DNA from: Streptomyces sp. 2114.4
Lineage (GTDB): Bacteria; Actinomycetota; Actinomycetes; Streptomycetales; Streptomycetaceae
Assembly: GCF_900187385.1 (NCBI RefSeq)
Contig: NZ_FYEY01000001.1
Location: forward strand, 3,348,001-3,412,000
Length of the DNA stretch: 64,000 bases
Reading direction: 5' to 3'
Shown: positions 8,824-17,429 of the stretch, piece by piece
Position numbering within the stretch: the stretch's first letter is position 1
How the letters are laid out: each line of letters opens with the position of its first letter
Notes under the pieces: generated by a model
Told to the model about the DNA's origin: nothing
The model's database searches: none
Seen by the model: the letters and a program-made list of their open reading frames with translations, nothing else
Made by a program: the position numbers and the translations under genes

Positions 8824-10613
8824 TTCGTACTCACCGTTCTCGTGTCCCGGCCCGACCGCAGTACGGTCCCCGGCACCGCGCCGGTCACCACGTCGTCGCG
8901 GATCGTCTCGACGCCGTTGACCCACACCGCGTTGATGCCGACCGCCCGGGAGTCCAGCCGCGGGCTGTCGCCGGGCAGGTCGTGTACGAGCGTGGCCTTG
9001 CCCGCGTCGATCCGTTCCGGGTCGAAGAGCACGAGGTCGGCGTGCCAGCCCTGCTCGATGCGTCCGCGTTCCCGCAGGCCGAAGAGGCGTGCGGGGTCAT
9101 CGGTGAGCATCTTCACCGCCTGCTCCAGGCCCACCAGTTTCCTGCCGCGCAGGCAGTCGCCGAGGAAGCGCGTCGTGTACGGCGCACCGCACATCCGGTC
9201 CAGGTGGGCGCCCGCGTCCGAGCCGCCCAGCAGCACGTCCTCGTGCTGCCAGGTCTCGGCGCGCAGCGCCCAGGAGGCGGGGTCGTTGTCGGTGGGCATC
9301 GGCCACAGGACTGTTCGCAGGCGGTCGTTGGCGCAGATCTCGACCATGCAGGCGAAGGGCTCCAGGCCGCGTTCGGCCGCGATGTCGCGCACGACGCGCC
9401 CGGTCAGGCCCTCGTTCTCCGGGGAGTAGGCGTCCCCGATGACATACCGGCCGAAGTCGGTGAGCCGTCGGAAGACGCCCGCCTCCTTGCTCTCCGCGCG
9501 CCGCAGCATCCCGTCCCGGACGCCGGGGTCGCGGAGCTTCGCGAGGCGTTCGGGTACCGGCAGGCCCAGGATCTCGCCCCAGCCGGGAATGAGGTTCAGG
9601 GCGCAGAAGGTGCCCAGGGACATGTTCATGGGGGTGAGGATCGGCATCGTCAGGGCCACGATCCGGCCGCCGGCCTCCCGGGCCCGCTCGCTCGCGAGCA
9701 GCTGGCGCGGCACCCGTGCGGGCACCGCCGCGTCGATCGTCAGCACGTTCCAGTTCAGCGGCCGGCCGGCCGTCGCGCTCATCGCGACCAGCAGCTCGAT
9801 CTCGTCGTCGCCGAACTGGTCGAGGCAGCCCGCCACGATCGCCTCGATCTGAGTGCCCTCGTGCGCGGCGACGGCCCGCGAGAGCGCGAGCAGTTCCTCC
9901 GGTGCGGCGTGCCGGGAGGCGACCGGCTTCCCGTCACCGTCGGAGTGGGTGGAGGACTGCGTGGTGGAGAAACCCCAGGCCCCGGCCTCCATCGCCTCGT
10001 GGAAGAGCGCCAGCATCTCGTCCAGCTGCCCGGGGGTCGGCTGCCCGCCGATGGCGTCCGCCCCCATGACGTACCGCCGCAGCGCGCAATGGCCCACCAT
10101 GAAGCCCGCGTTGACGGCGATCCGCCCCTCCAGCGCGTCCAGGTAGTCGCCGAAGGAACTCCACGTCCAGGGGGCGCCCTCTTCGAGCGCCACCAGCGAC
10201 ATGCCCTCGACCTTGGACATCATCCGGCGGGTGTAGTCGGCGTCGTCGGGCCGCCCGGGGTGCAGCGGCGCCAGGGTGAAACCGCAGTTGCCGCCCGCCA
10301 CGGTCGTCACCCCGTGGTTGAGCGAGGGGGTGGCGTACGGGTCCCAGAACAGCTGCGCGTCGTAGTGGGTGTGCGGATCGACGAAGCCGGGGGCGAGGAC
10401 GAGACCGGTCGCGTCCTCGCTCGTCCTCGCCTCCTCGGTGACGGTGCCGGAGCCGGAGCCGATGCCGCTTCCGGAGCCGATGCCGCTTCCGGCCCCCGCC
10501 CCGGACGGGGCGATCACGGCGATACGGCCGTCACGGATGCCGACATCGGCGGTGTACGAGGGCGTTCCCGTGCCGTCCACAACGGTCGCGCCCTTGATCA
10601 GGTGGTCGAGCAT
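8820..10613 (-). CDS. N-acyl-D-amino-acid deacylase family amidohydrolase
   Basis: A 597-residue amidohydrolase-3/D-aminoacylase-like enzyme. It has the composite N-terminal domain (LIKGATVVDGTGTPSYTADV), the metal site FVDPHTHYDAQLFWDP, FMVGHCALRRYVMG, a barrel region, GGSDAGAHLDRM near the end (metal Asp) and the C-terminal HADLVLFDPERID. This actinobacterial subgroup is common in lipid-catabolic clusters and may act on amides or lactams other than D-amino acids. A Gly/Ser insertion (GAGSGIGSGSGIGSGSG at about 41-57) comes from an 18-bp tandem DNA repeat at 10444-10497. It lies 40 bp after the LLM gene and overlaps the ALDH gene. Confidence 0.87.
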   Translation of the reverse strand: MLDHLIKGATVVDGTGTPSYTADVGIRDGRIAVIAPSGAGAGSGIGSGSGIGSGSGTVTEEARTSEDATGLVLAPGFVDPHTHYDAQLFWDPYATPSLNHGVTTVAGGNCGFTLAPLHPGRPDDADYTRRMMSKVEGMSLVALEEGAPWTWSSFGDYLDALEGRIAVNAGFMVGHCALRRYVMGADAIGGQPTPGQLDEMLALFHEAMEAGAWGFSTTQSSTHSDGDGKPVASRHAAPEELLALSRAVAAHEGTQIEAIVAGCLDQFGDDEIELLVAMSATAGRPLNWNVLTIDAAVPARVPRQLLASERAREAGGRIVALTMPILTPMNMSLGTFCALNLIPGWGEILGLPVPERLAKLRDPGVRDGMLRRAESKEAGVFRRLTDFGRYVIGDAYSPENEGLTGRVVRDIAAERGLEPFACMVEICANDRLRTVLWPMPTDNDPASWALRAETWQHEDVLLGGSDAGAHLDRMCGAPYTTRFLGDCLRGRKLVGLEQAVKMLTDDPARLFGLRERGRIEQGWHADLVLFDPERIDAGKATLVHDLPGDSPRLDSRAVGINAVWVNGVETIRDDVVTGAVPGTVLRSGRDTRTVSTK

Positions 10614-10653
10614 GGGCGGTGCGTCCCCTTCCCCTGGGCGGAATTCCGTGGGT

Positions 10654-11778
10654 TCAGCTGCCCGCGGCCTGACGGAACCGGGTCGTCCGGTGCACCGGAT
10701 CCGTGTCGATCTTCGGGATCACGTGCTCGCCGATGAGCTTGACGGTGTTCATCGTGTCCTCGTACGAGATCCCGATCGGCAGCCCGAAGCTCAGCTGGTC
10801 GGCCCCGGCCTGCTCCCAGCGCTTGCACTGACCCAGCACCTCGTCCGGGTCGCCGCAGATCATCAGCTCCTCGGCGATCAGCAGCTCGATGACCTCCGTG
10901 GTGTAGTCGGGCAGCAGCTCGGGCCACTCGGGGATGCCGTCGGGCCGCGGGAAGGTGTCGTGGTAGCGGAAGACCAGCGACTGGAGGTAGTTGAGCCCTC
11001 CGCCCACCGCGATCTCCACCGCCTTGTCGTGCGTCTCGGCACAGATCGCGGTCGAGGTCACCATCACGTTGTCGTTGACGAAGCCGCCGACCGGCTCGGC
11101 CTCCCGGATCGCGGTCTTGTACTGCTCCAGCACCCACTCCATATCGGAGACCTTCTGCACGCTGAAGCCGAGGACGCCCAGTCCCTTCTTCGCCGCCATG
11201 GCGTACGAGGACGGGGAGCCGGCCGCGTACCACATCGCCGGGTGCGCGGCCCCGTACGGCTTGGGGAAGATCTTCCGCGGCGGCAGCTGCCAGTGTTTGC
11301 CCTGGAACCCGACGTACTCCTCCTGGAGCCACATCTTCGGGAACTCGGCGATGGTCTCTTCCCAGATCTCCTTGGTGTGGTTCATATCGGTGATGCCCGG
11401 GAGGAACCCCAGGATCTCGTGGCTGCCGGCGCCCCGCCCGCTGCCGAACTCGAAGCGGCCCTCGCTGAGGTGGTCGAGCATGGCGACCTTCTCGGCGACC
11501 TTCACCGGGTGGTTGACCTGGGCGAGGGGGTTGAAGATCCCGGACCCCAGATGGATCCGCTCGGTCGCATGGGCCAGGTAGCCGAGGAAGACGTCATTGG
11601 CGGAGAGGTGCGAGTACTCCTCCAGGAAGTGGTGCTCGGAGGCCCAGGCGTACTTGAAGCCGGACTTGTCCGCCTGGATGACGTACTCGGTCTCCTCCAT
11701 CAGCGCCTTGTGCTCCGCGAGCGGGTCGGTCTCGGCCCGCTTGCCCACGTATCCCTGTACAAAGAGCCCGAATTCCAA
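10654..11778 (-). CDS. LLM-class flavin/F420-dependent monooxygenase
   Basis: A 374-residue luciferase-like protein. MEFGLFVQGYVGKR opens the barrel; YAWASEHHFLEEYSHLSAN carries the E-H-H motif of the bacterial-luciferase alpha-type subgroup. LGSGIFNPLAQVNHPVKVAE and LDHLSEGRFEFGSGRGAGSHE are the standard cofactor-region strings. It is longer than the reductase-type LLMs nearby and more like true monooxygenases. First gene of a three-gene operon with the amidohydrolase and ALDH. Two palindromic operators (11813-11827 and 11888-11902) lie upstream, so it is probably repressed until substrate appears. Confidence 0.87.
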   Translation of the reverse strand: MEFGLFVQGYVGKRAETDPLAEHKALMEETEYVIQADKSGFKYAWASEHHFLEEYSHLSANDVFLGYLAHATERIHLGSGIFNPLAQVNHPVKVAEKVAMLDHLSEGRFEFGSGRGAGSHEILGFLPGITDMNHTKEIWEETIAEFPKMWLQEEYVGFQGKHWQLPPRKIFPKPYGAAHPAMWYAAGSPSSYAMAAKKGLGVLGFSVQKVSDMEWVLEQYKTAIREAEPVGGFVNDNVMVTSTAICAETHDKAVEIAVGGGLNYLQSLVFRYHDTFPRPDGIPEWPELLPDYTTEVIELLIAEELMICGDPDEVLGQCKRWEQAGADQLSFGLPIGISYEDTMNTVKLIGEHVIPKIDTDPVHRTTRFRQAAGS

Positions 11779-11812
11779 GGAGGTTCACCGTCCCTGAGCC
11801 ATTCAGCGATTT

Positions 11813-11827
11813 CTGACGTACCGTCAG
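11813..11827. promoter_or_regulatory. Regulon palindrome, site 1 (LLM-amidohydrolase-ALDH operon)
   Basis: CTGACGTACCGTCAG: a perfect 6+6 inverted repeat with 3-bp centre, ending 34 bp before the LLM start codon. Well placed to overlap the promoter. Confidence 0.8.
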
Positions 11828-11887
11828 ATCAGATGTGCCGACTGTTCCACCGCGCACGGAGGCCGTCAAGAGCCGCCACCCCACTAC

Positions 11888-11902
11888 CTGACGCTCAGTC
11901 AG
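11888..11902. promoter_or_regulatory. Regulon palindrome, site 2 (second copy before the LLM operon)
   Basis: CTGACGCTCAGTCAG has one mismatch in the right arm. It overlaps the stop codon of the upstream SDR gene and is 75 bp centre to centre from site 1, about seven helical turns, so two bound dimers would lie on the same DNA face. Confidence 0.65.
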
Positions 11903-12684
11903 ATGACGCTGACCCCCGCCAACCAGCCCCCGTCCACGACGAACGGCTGCCCCGTGATGTACGACGAGTCCTCGCACGACAGGAAGAGCGCCAGCTTGGC
12001 GACCTCCTCCGGCCGGCCGATCCGGCCCAGCGGCACCAGCTTCCGGTAGAGCTCGTCCACGGCCCGCCTCGACTCGGCCGGATCCGCGCCCGGATCCAGC
12101 GCCGCGGGGTTGGTCATCGGGGTGTCCACGGCCCCCGGGCACACCGCATTGACCCGGATCTTCCTGCTCGCCAGCTCCACCGCGGCGACCCGGGTGAGCC
12201 CGAGGACCGCATGCTTGGTCGCGGCATACGCGCCGACGAAGGCCATGCCCGTCAGGGCCGTGTACGAGGCCGTATTGACGATCGTCCCACCGCCCGCCGC
12301 CTCGATCTCCGGCGCCACCGTACGGATCCCGAGGAAGCAGCCGACCTGGTTGACCTGCACCACCTGCTGGAACTCCGCCAGCGGCGTCGACACCAGCTCG
12401 TTGAACCGAAGAATCCCCGCGTTGTTGACCAGCCCGTCGATCTTCCCGAAGTCCTCCTTGGCGGCGACCGCCGCGGCCTGCCAGTCCGCCTCCTGCGTCA
12501 CATCCAGGTGAACGAAACGGGCCCGGTCCTCCCCCAGCTCCTCGGCGAGCGCCGTACCCTGCGCGTCGAGCACATCCCCGAGCACCACCTTCGCGCCCTC
12601 CGCGGCGAACAGCCGCGCCTCGTGCTCACCCTGCCCGCGCGCCGCACCCGTCACGATGACAACCCGCCCGTCGAGCTTGCCCAT
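11899..12684 (-). CDS. SDR-family NAD(P)-dependent oxidoreductase
   Basis: A 261-residue classical short-chain dehydrogenase. VVIVTGAARGQGEHEA is the nucleotide-binding TGxxxGxG motif; LVNNAGILRF, NTASYTALTG and YAATKHAVLG supply the NNAG, Ser and YxxxK catalytic elements; VNAVCPGAVDTPM and GQPFVVDGGWL close the fold. The G-Q-G-E-H variant is common among 3-alpha-hydroxysteroid / 2,5-dichloro-diol type SDRs, so a hydroxysteroid or hydroxyacyl-CoA substrate is plausible. ATG at 12684. Its own promoter lies in the repeat-rich gap at 12685-12836, where I see no palindrome. Confidence 0.9.
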   Translation of the reverse strand: MGKLDGRVVIVTGAARGQGEHEARLFAAEGAKVVLGDVLDAQGTALAEELGEDRARFVHLDVTQEADWQAAAVAAKEDFGKIDGLVNNAGILRFNELVSTPLAEFQQVVQVNQVGCFLGIRTVAPEIEAAGGGTIVNTASYTALTGMAFVGAYAATKHAVLGLTRVAAVELASRKIRVNAVCPGAVDTPMTNPAALDPGADPAESRRAVDELYRKLVPLGRIGRPEEVAKLALFLSCEDSSYITGQPFVVDGGWLAGVSVI

Positions 12685-12740
12685 GCCTGCACTCCTTAGC
12701 TGGTGAGTACGCCGCCGCCGGTTCCGCTCCGTCGGCCGTG

Positions 12741-12830
12741 AGCGGACAGCGGTGAGTGGTGGGTAATGAGTAGTGAACGGTGAGTGGTAAGTGGTGAACG
12801 CTGAGCGGCGAGCGGCCATTACCGAACGGT
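12741..12830. repeat. Degenerate GTGAGTGGT repeats upstream of the SDR gene
   Basis: A purine-rich array of about ten drifting 7-10 bp units (GTGAGCGGACAGCG, GTGAGTGGTGGG, GTAGTGAACG, GTGAGTGGTAAG and so on). Units are too short and irregular for CRISPR. Likely slippage-derived. Confidence 0.5.
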
Positions 12831-12836
12831 TGGCGG

Positions 12837-13823
12837 TCAGCCGTTCAGCAACGGCGCCACATCCGTCCCGAACGCCGCCATCTGATCCCTGAGTTCGTCA
12901 CATCCCCGGCTGCGGAACCGCACCTGGATCTGATCCACTCCCATCGCCCGGTACTCCCGCAGCGACTGTGCGATCCGCTCCGGCGCCCCGGACAGGGTCC
13001 GCCGGCCGACCTCCCACCCCGGCTCGCCGACGTACAGCGGCTCGGCGATGGCGCCGATCACGACCGGCGTATCGACACCGGCCGCCGCCCGCAGCCTCCG
13101 CAGCTTCCCGATCTGCCCGGGCAGCTCCGCCCGCCGGTCACCCTGCGGCAGCCAGCCGTCGCCGCGCACCGCGGCCCGGCGTACGGCGGCGGGCGACGAT
13201 CCGCCCACCCAGAGCGGCGGCCGAGGCGTCTGCACGGGCCGCGGCGCCTGCCCCAGCCCCTCGAACGCGAACCGCTCCCCCGCGAACTTCGGGAACTCCT
13301 CCGGCCCCAGCGCCACCTTCAGCGCGTCCATCGTCTCGTCCAGCACCGCACCGCGCCGCTCGAAGTCCACTCCGAGCACGTCGAACTCCTCCGTTACGTG
13401 CCCGGCCCCCACCCCCAGAATCAGCCGCCCACCGGAGAGCCGGTCGAGCGTCGCGTACTGCTTGGCCGTGACCAGCGGATGCTTCAGCCCGGCCACCGCC
13501 ACATGGCTGAGCAGCCGCACCCGCTCGGTGACGGCGGCCAGATGCGCGAGCGTGGCGACCGGGTCGTACCAGACGGTGCTCATCGCCTCGGCCAGCCGCC
13601 GCGGGATCGCCAGGTGCTCACAGCAGGCGATATACGCGAACCCGTACCGGTCGGCGGCCCGCGCGATCGCGACCAGCTCGACCGGCCCCGCCGCGGCCTC
13701 CCAGCTCTCCGCGAAAAGAGTGCTCTGCGACTGCACCGGCAACTGCATGCCGTACACCAGCCGCCCCGACTCGGGCCGCCACACCCCACCACACACGCCG
13801 TCCACCACAAGCCCTCCAGCCAT
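12837..13823 (-). CDS. LLM-class F420-dependent oxidoreductase
   Basis: A luciferase-like protein of up to 328 residues with the probable F420 signature. GMQLPVQSQSTLFAESWE is strand 1, IACCEHLAIPRR the E-H motif region, LSGGRLILGVGAGHVTEEFD the cofactor loop and PRPPLWVGGSSPAAVRRA a late strand. The first ATG (13823) is only 2 bp from a palindromic operator, implying leaderless translation; but strand 1 is preceded by an unusual 22-residue extension, so GTG at 13757 or ATG at 13748 may be the true start. It acts alone on its strand. Confidence 0.87.
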   Translation of the reverse strand: MAGGLVVDGVCGGVWRPESGRLVYGMQLPVQSQSTLFAESWEAAAGPVELVAIARAADRYGFAYIACCEHLAIPRRLAEAMSTVWYDPVATLAHLAAVTERVRLLSHVAVAGLKHPLVTAKQYATLDRLSGGRLILGVGAGHVTEEFDVLGVDFERRGAVLDETMDALKVALGPEEFPKFAGERFAFEGLGQAPRPVQTPRPPLWVGGSSPAAVRRAAVRGDGWLPQGDRRAELPGQIGKLRRLRAAAGVDTPVVIGAIAEPLYVGEPGWEVGRRTLSGAPERIAQSLREYRAMGVDQIQVRFRSRGCDELRDQMAAFGTDVAPLLNG

Positions 13824-13825
13824 AC

Positions 13826-13840
13826 CTGACGGATCGTCAC
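13826..13840. promoter_or_regulatory. Regulon palindrome, site 3 (LLM gene)
   Basis: CTGACGGATCGTCAC, one mismatch in the last base. It abuts the most upstream ATG of the LLM gene, or lies 68-77 bp before the alternative starts. Confidence 0.7.
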
Positions 13841-14379
13841 ATAGCTTGCGCGGGACATCGTCGTGCCTGGGGCGGCATCAGACAAGGGGTGGGGGACCAA
13901 GGGGTGGAGCGACGGGGTCAGCCACAGGAAGAGCCGCAGCCGCCGTCCGACGCGGCCAGCCGCGCCCCTCTGCTTTCCGCCACGCGGCATACGTCCCGCA
14001 ACGCCGAAGCCAACTGACAGGAAAGGAATCGCAGCTGCACAGCGGTCACGTCCCGACCGTCCAGTATGTCGGCCTCCGCTCATGCGCCACGAGATACGGC
14101 CGGACCATGACGGTGCCCTCGCCCCGCACGACCGGCTCTCGCGCCAGGCGCCCGGCCGTCGCAACGGCGCGGGGCCCCTCGGGATAGGCCCCCGCTGTCC
14201 GGCGGCGGCCTGGCGGCGGCAGCAATAACCGCAACAGCGGCTCGAAGATACGGGCGATACAGTGCGGCATGTCGACCTGCTTTCCTCAGGTTGGCCATGA
14301 CCCGGGCAGCCATTGACGCGGCCGCGGGGGCATTCGGCAGACGTACGAGGACTGACCGTAGGGGCCCTGAGGAGGGAGA
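13841..14379. other. Intergenic region between LLM and XRE genes
   Basis: About 540 bp. Short frames on both strands lack a ribosome-binding site and codon bias, and I support no gene. Confidence 0.4.
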
Positions 14380-14400
14380 GGGGGCACACTTTGTGCCCCC
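14380..14400 (-). terminator. Hairpin terminator after the XRE regulator gene
   Basis: GGGGGCACA / TGTGCCCCC, a perfect 9-bp stem with a 3-nt loop, starts 4 bp past the stop codon of the gene ending at 14405. There is no T-run, as is usual in Streptomyces. Confidence 0.7.
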
Positions 14401-14404
14401 TTGT

Positions 14405-15673
14405 TCAGGCTGCCAAGGTGCCGATCCTGACCGCGAGTTCGCTCGCCCGGCGCCGCTGGGCCGGGCTCTTGGAATCCGCTTCTTCCAGAACGATGCGTCG
14501 CGCATAGCCGTTGTACCGGACCGTTTCCGGTGCCGCCTCGTACGCCTTGCCCAGGGCTGCCAAGGCGGCCTCCGCCTGTCCGTCGAGTTGGTAGCCGCGT
14601 GCTTCCTCGATCCGGTGTCGCGCACGCCGGGGCCGGGAGGGGATCGTCGTCGTGTCCGCAGCGGCTGCCTGGCGCACGCTCTCCGCGCCCGCGTGCAACT
14701 CGACGGCGACGGTGACCGCGTGGGCTCCTATGACGCCTTGGGAGAACGAGGTCACGGGGTGGTAGTAATCGACGGGTAGCCGCTCCGCCATGGCACGTGC
14801 CGAATCCCAATATCGCCAGGCGGTTCCGGTGTCCCCCCGACGGGCTGCGGTATATCCCGCCTCGAATTGCAGCGCTCCGGCAATGGCGAGCACATCGTCG
14901 GTCGCATCCGGCAAGAACGCCTCCAGGTAGCGAAGCGTCTCCAGATTCACCGCGTCGGCAGCGTCGAAGTGTGCGTGCCCGCTGTCACGGTGCGCCTGCG
15001 TCGCCAGCCATGCCGAGACACCAATGGTGTGCGGGTCCTCGGATTCCTGGGCGGAGATCATTCCGCGCTCCACGACCCGCCACAGCAGTGACGCATCCGG
15101 CTGGTACGCGAGAAAGAACTGGCTCAGGCTGTACGCCTCGGACAGCAGTCGTTGCGCCACTCGCCGCTCGCTCGCCGTATCGGCTTGCCCTGCCGCCAGC
15201 TGCGCGTCCCGGATGAGCTCCGGCAGGAGAGCCCCGATGACGTCGCGATGGTTCGGCGCGGAATGCCGGGCAGCCCATGCGCGGACAAGGCGCTCTCGAA
15301 GGTGCGCCGGCGGGGGAGCTTCCTGTCGCGTCGTCAAGGGGAACGTATCGAGGGCCGCCCGCACCGCGGGAAGTCGGACGTGTCCGGGCCCGGCGAACAG
15401 GGCGATCGCCCTCGACTGATCACCCGTGAGTTCGGAGAGATCCCTGACCCTGAGGACTTCCGCGATTCGCAAGACCATGGGCAGCTTGGGCATCTGAAGG
15501 CGCCCGCCCTCGATCTGCTTGACCCAGCTCGGCGACTTCCCCAGCAGCCCGGCCAGGACATTGCGGCTCACCCCTCTACGGGTCCGCAGGATCTGCATGC
15601 GCTGACCAAAGGCAACCGGCTCGGCGAACGGGTCCGGCGTGGCATCTGAAGACGGCGTGGCATCTGAAGACAC
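14405..15673 (-). CDS. XRE-family regulator with TPR-like C-terminal domain
   Basis: A 422-residue protein. The N-terminal helix-turn-helix (about 20-75: MQILRTRRGVSRNVLAGLLG, then SPSWVKQIEGGRLQMPKL) is of the XRE/Cro type. The remaining 330 residues are helical repeats typical of Streptomyces XRE-TPR regulators that sense a peptide or partner protein. GTG at 15673 is preferred because GAGAGGGG lies about 8 nt upstream; an in-frame ATG at 15703 would add ten residues. The N-terminus carries a duplicated S-D-A-T-P from a direct repeat at about 15642-15671. Convergent with nothing; a hairpin terminator follows. Target genes unknown. Confidence 0.8.
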   Translation of the reverse strand: MSSDATPSSDATPDPFAEPVAFGQRMQILRTRRGVSRNVLAGLLGKSPSWVKQIEGGRLQMPKLPMVLRIAEVLRVRDLSELTGDQSRAIALFAGPGHVRLPAVRAALDTFPLTTRQEAPPPAHLRERLVRAWAARHSAPNHRDVIGALLPELIRDAQLAAGQADTASERRVAQRLLSEAYSLSQFFLAYQPDASLLWRVVERGMISAQESEDPHTIGVSAWLATQAHRDSGHAHFDAADAVNLETLRYLEAFLPDATDDVLAIAGALQFEAGYTAARRGDTGTAWRYWDSARAMAERLPVDYYHPVTSFSQGVIGAHAVTVAVELHAGAESVRQAAAADTTTIPSRPRRARHRIEEARGYQLDGQAEAALAALGKAYEAAPETVRYNGYARRIVLEEADSKSPAQRRRASELAVRIGTLAA

Positions 15674-15839
15674 AGCCTTGCCCCTCTCTGTGCAGCTCGT
15701 CACTGTCAGAGTACGGGGCCGGTCTCACCTTGTTGATCCCTTGTGAAAACCGCTGCTGCGGTGGGTGCGGGGCAGACCGCCCACGGGCCCCGAAGCCGAC
15801 CCCGCCCCCGTCACCCCTCGCCCCTCGCCCCTCGCCCCC

Positions 15840-17072
15840 TCAGGCTCCCCCCGCCGACGGCCCCCACAGCCCCTCCCCCGTCAACCCCAGCAGCGACATC
15901 GCGTTCCCCCGGACGATCCGTTCCACGACGTCCGGCGCGAGGTGTCCCATCTGCGATTCGCCGACCTCCTTCGACTTCGGCCAGGTCGAGTCGGAGTGCG
16001 GGTAGTCCGTCTCGTAGAGGACGTTGCCGACGCCGATCGCGTCCAGGTTCCGCAGACCGAAGGCGTCGTCGAAGAAGCAGCCGTAGACGTGCTCGGTGAA
16101 GAGTTCGGACGGCGGGCGGAGGACCTTGTCGGCGACGCCGCCCCAGCCGCGGTTCTCCTCCCAGACCACGTCCGCGCGTTCGAGAATGTACGGAATCCAG
16201 CCGATCTGACCCTCCGCGTACATCACCTTCAGGCTCGGGAAGCGGTCGAATTTGCCGCTCATCAGCCAGTCCACCATCGAGAAGCAGCAGTTGGCGAAGG
16301 TGATCGTGGAGCCGACGGCGGGCGGGGCGTCGGCCGAGGTCGAGGGCATCTTCGACGAGGAGCCGATGTGCATCGCGACGACCGTGCCGGTCTCGTCGCA
16401 GGCGCGCAGGAAGGGGTCCCAGTAGTCGGTGTGGATGCTGGGCAGCCCCAGGTGCGGCGGGATCTCGCTGAAGCAGACCGCCCGTACGCCACGGGCCGCG
16501 TTGCGCCGTACCTCCGCGGCCGCCAGCTCCGCGTCCCAGAGGGGGATGAGGGTCAGCGGGATCAGCCGCCCCTGCGCCTGCGGGCCGCACCACTCCTCCA
16601 CCATCCAGTCGTTGTACGCACGCACGCCCAGCAGCCCCAGTTCGCGGTCCTTGGCCTCGGTGAAGGTCTGACCGCAGAAGCGGGGGAAGGTGGGGAAGCA
16701 GAGCGCGGACTGGACGTGGTTGACGTCCATGTCGGCCAGCCGTTCGGGCACGCTGAACGAGCCCGGACGCATCTGTTCGTAGGTGATGCCTTCGAGCTTG
16801 ATGTCGTCGCGGGAGCAGCCGACGGCGGTGTCGAGGCGGGTCAGCGGCCGGTGCAGGTCTTCGTAGACCCACCAGTCGGCTATCGGACCGTCGTCCGACG
16901 GGTCGCCCATCTTTGGAGCGAACTTTCCGCCGACGAAGGTCATTTCCTTCACGGGCGCCCGGACGATGCGCGGGCCGGTGTCGCGGTACTTCGACGGGAG
17001 CCGGTCCCGCCAGACGTGTGGGGGCTCCACCGTGTGGTCGTCCACCGAAATGATCTTGGGGAAGGTCTCCAT
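15840..17072 (-). CDS. Amidohydrolase-2 (ACMSD-like TIM-barrel) family protein
   Basis: A 410-residue metal-dependent hydrolase or decarboxylase of the amidohydrolase-2 family. PKIISVDDHTVEPPHVWRDR at the N-terminus is the family opening, though the usual H-x-H is here D-D-H. Later strands give VVAMHIGSSSKMP, LKVMYAEGQIGWIPYILER and VLYETDYPHSDSTWP, the last with the metal Asp. Such genes sit in many actinobacterial lipid and aromatic catabolic clusters, where ring-cleavage or decarboxylase roles are suspected. The ATG at 17072 is 21 bp from a perfect operator. Single gene. Confidence 0.88.
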   Translation of the reverse strand: METFPKIISVDDHTVEPPHVWRDRLPSKYRDTGPRIVRAPVKEMTFVGGKFAPKMGDPSDDGPIADWWVYEDLHRPLTRLDTAVGCSRDDIKLEGITYEQMRPGSFSVPERLADMDVNHVQSALCFPTFPRFCGQTFTEAKDRELGLLGVRAYNDWMVEEWCGPQAQGRLIPLTLIPLWDAELAAAEVRRNAARGVRAVCFSEIPPHLGLPSIHTDYWDPFLRACDETGTVVAMHIGSSSKMPSTSADAPPAVGSTITFANCCFSMVDWLMSGKFDRFPSLKVMYAEGQIGWIPYILERADVVWEENRGWGGVADKVLRPPSELFTEHVYGCFFDDAFGLRNLDAIGVGNVLYETDYPHSDSTWPKSKEVGESQMGHLAPDVVERIVRGNAMSLLGLTGEGLWGPSAGGA

Positions 17073-17093
17073 GGCGGATACGGTAGCGCTGAT

Positions 17094-17108
17094 CTGACGG
17101 TCCGTCAG
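17094..17108. promoter_or_regulatory. Regulon palindrome, site 4 (amidohydrolase-2 gene)
   Basis: CTGACGGTCCGTCAG, perfect arms, 21 bp upstream of the amidohydrolase start codon. Confidence 0.8.
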
Positions 17109-17324
17109 TATTGCGTCCGGGAATGGAACGTGGACAAGGGGCGCTGCTGGAAAGAGTCAGCAGCAGGACGGAGTGCGGCCCGAGCAGCGGAAGGGCAGGG
17201 CGCGGTGCATTTAGGGCGCACAGGGGCAACTACCGGCCAGAGGGCGCGCGGAAGCGGACCTTCCGCGCCTCCTTGTGCACTGGCGCATACACCTCCTGAT
17301 CACCCGAGGAGGCTTTGTGCATGC

Positions 17325-17355
17325 TCCGGACCCCTACTGACGTAAGGGGCCCGGA
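17325..17355. promoter_or_regulatory. Inverted repeat in the afsR upstream region
   Basis: TCCGGACCCCT and AGGGGCCCGGA form 11-bp arms (one mismatch) around a 9-nt loop, 75 bp before afsR. It could be a transcription terminator that insulates afsR, or an operator. The rest of 17109-17429 shows no gene. Confidence 0.5.
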
Positions 17356-17429
17356 CAAGGCAGACTGACCGTTGCGCACGGTGAACCGATGCGAACGGTA
17401 CGAACGGATGGCACAAGGCAGGGGGACAC

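Noticed and set aside
12741..12830. Possible CRISPR array
   Set aside because: Units of 7-10 bp drift and lack spacers; a slippage-type repeat.
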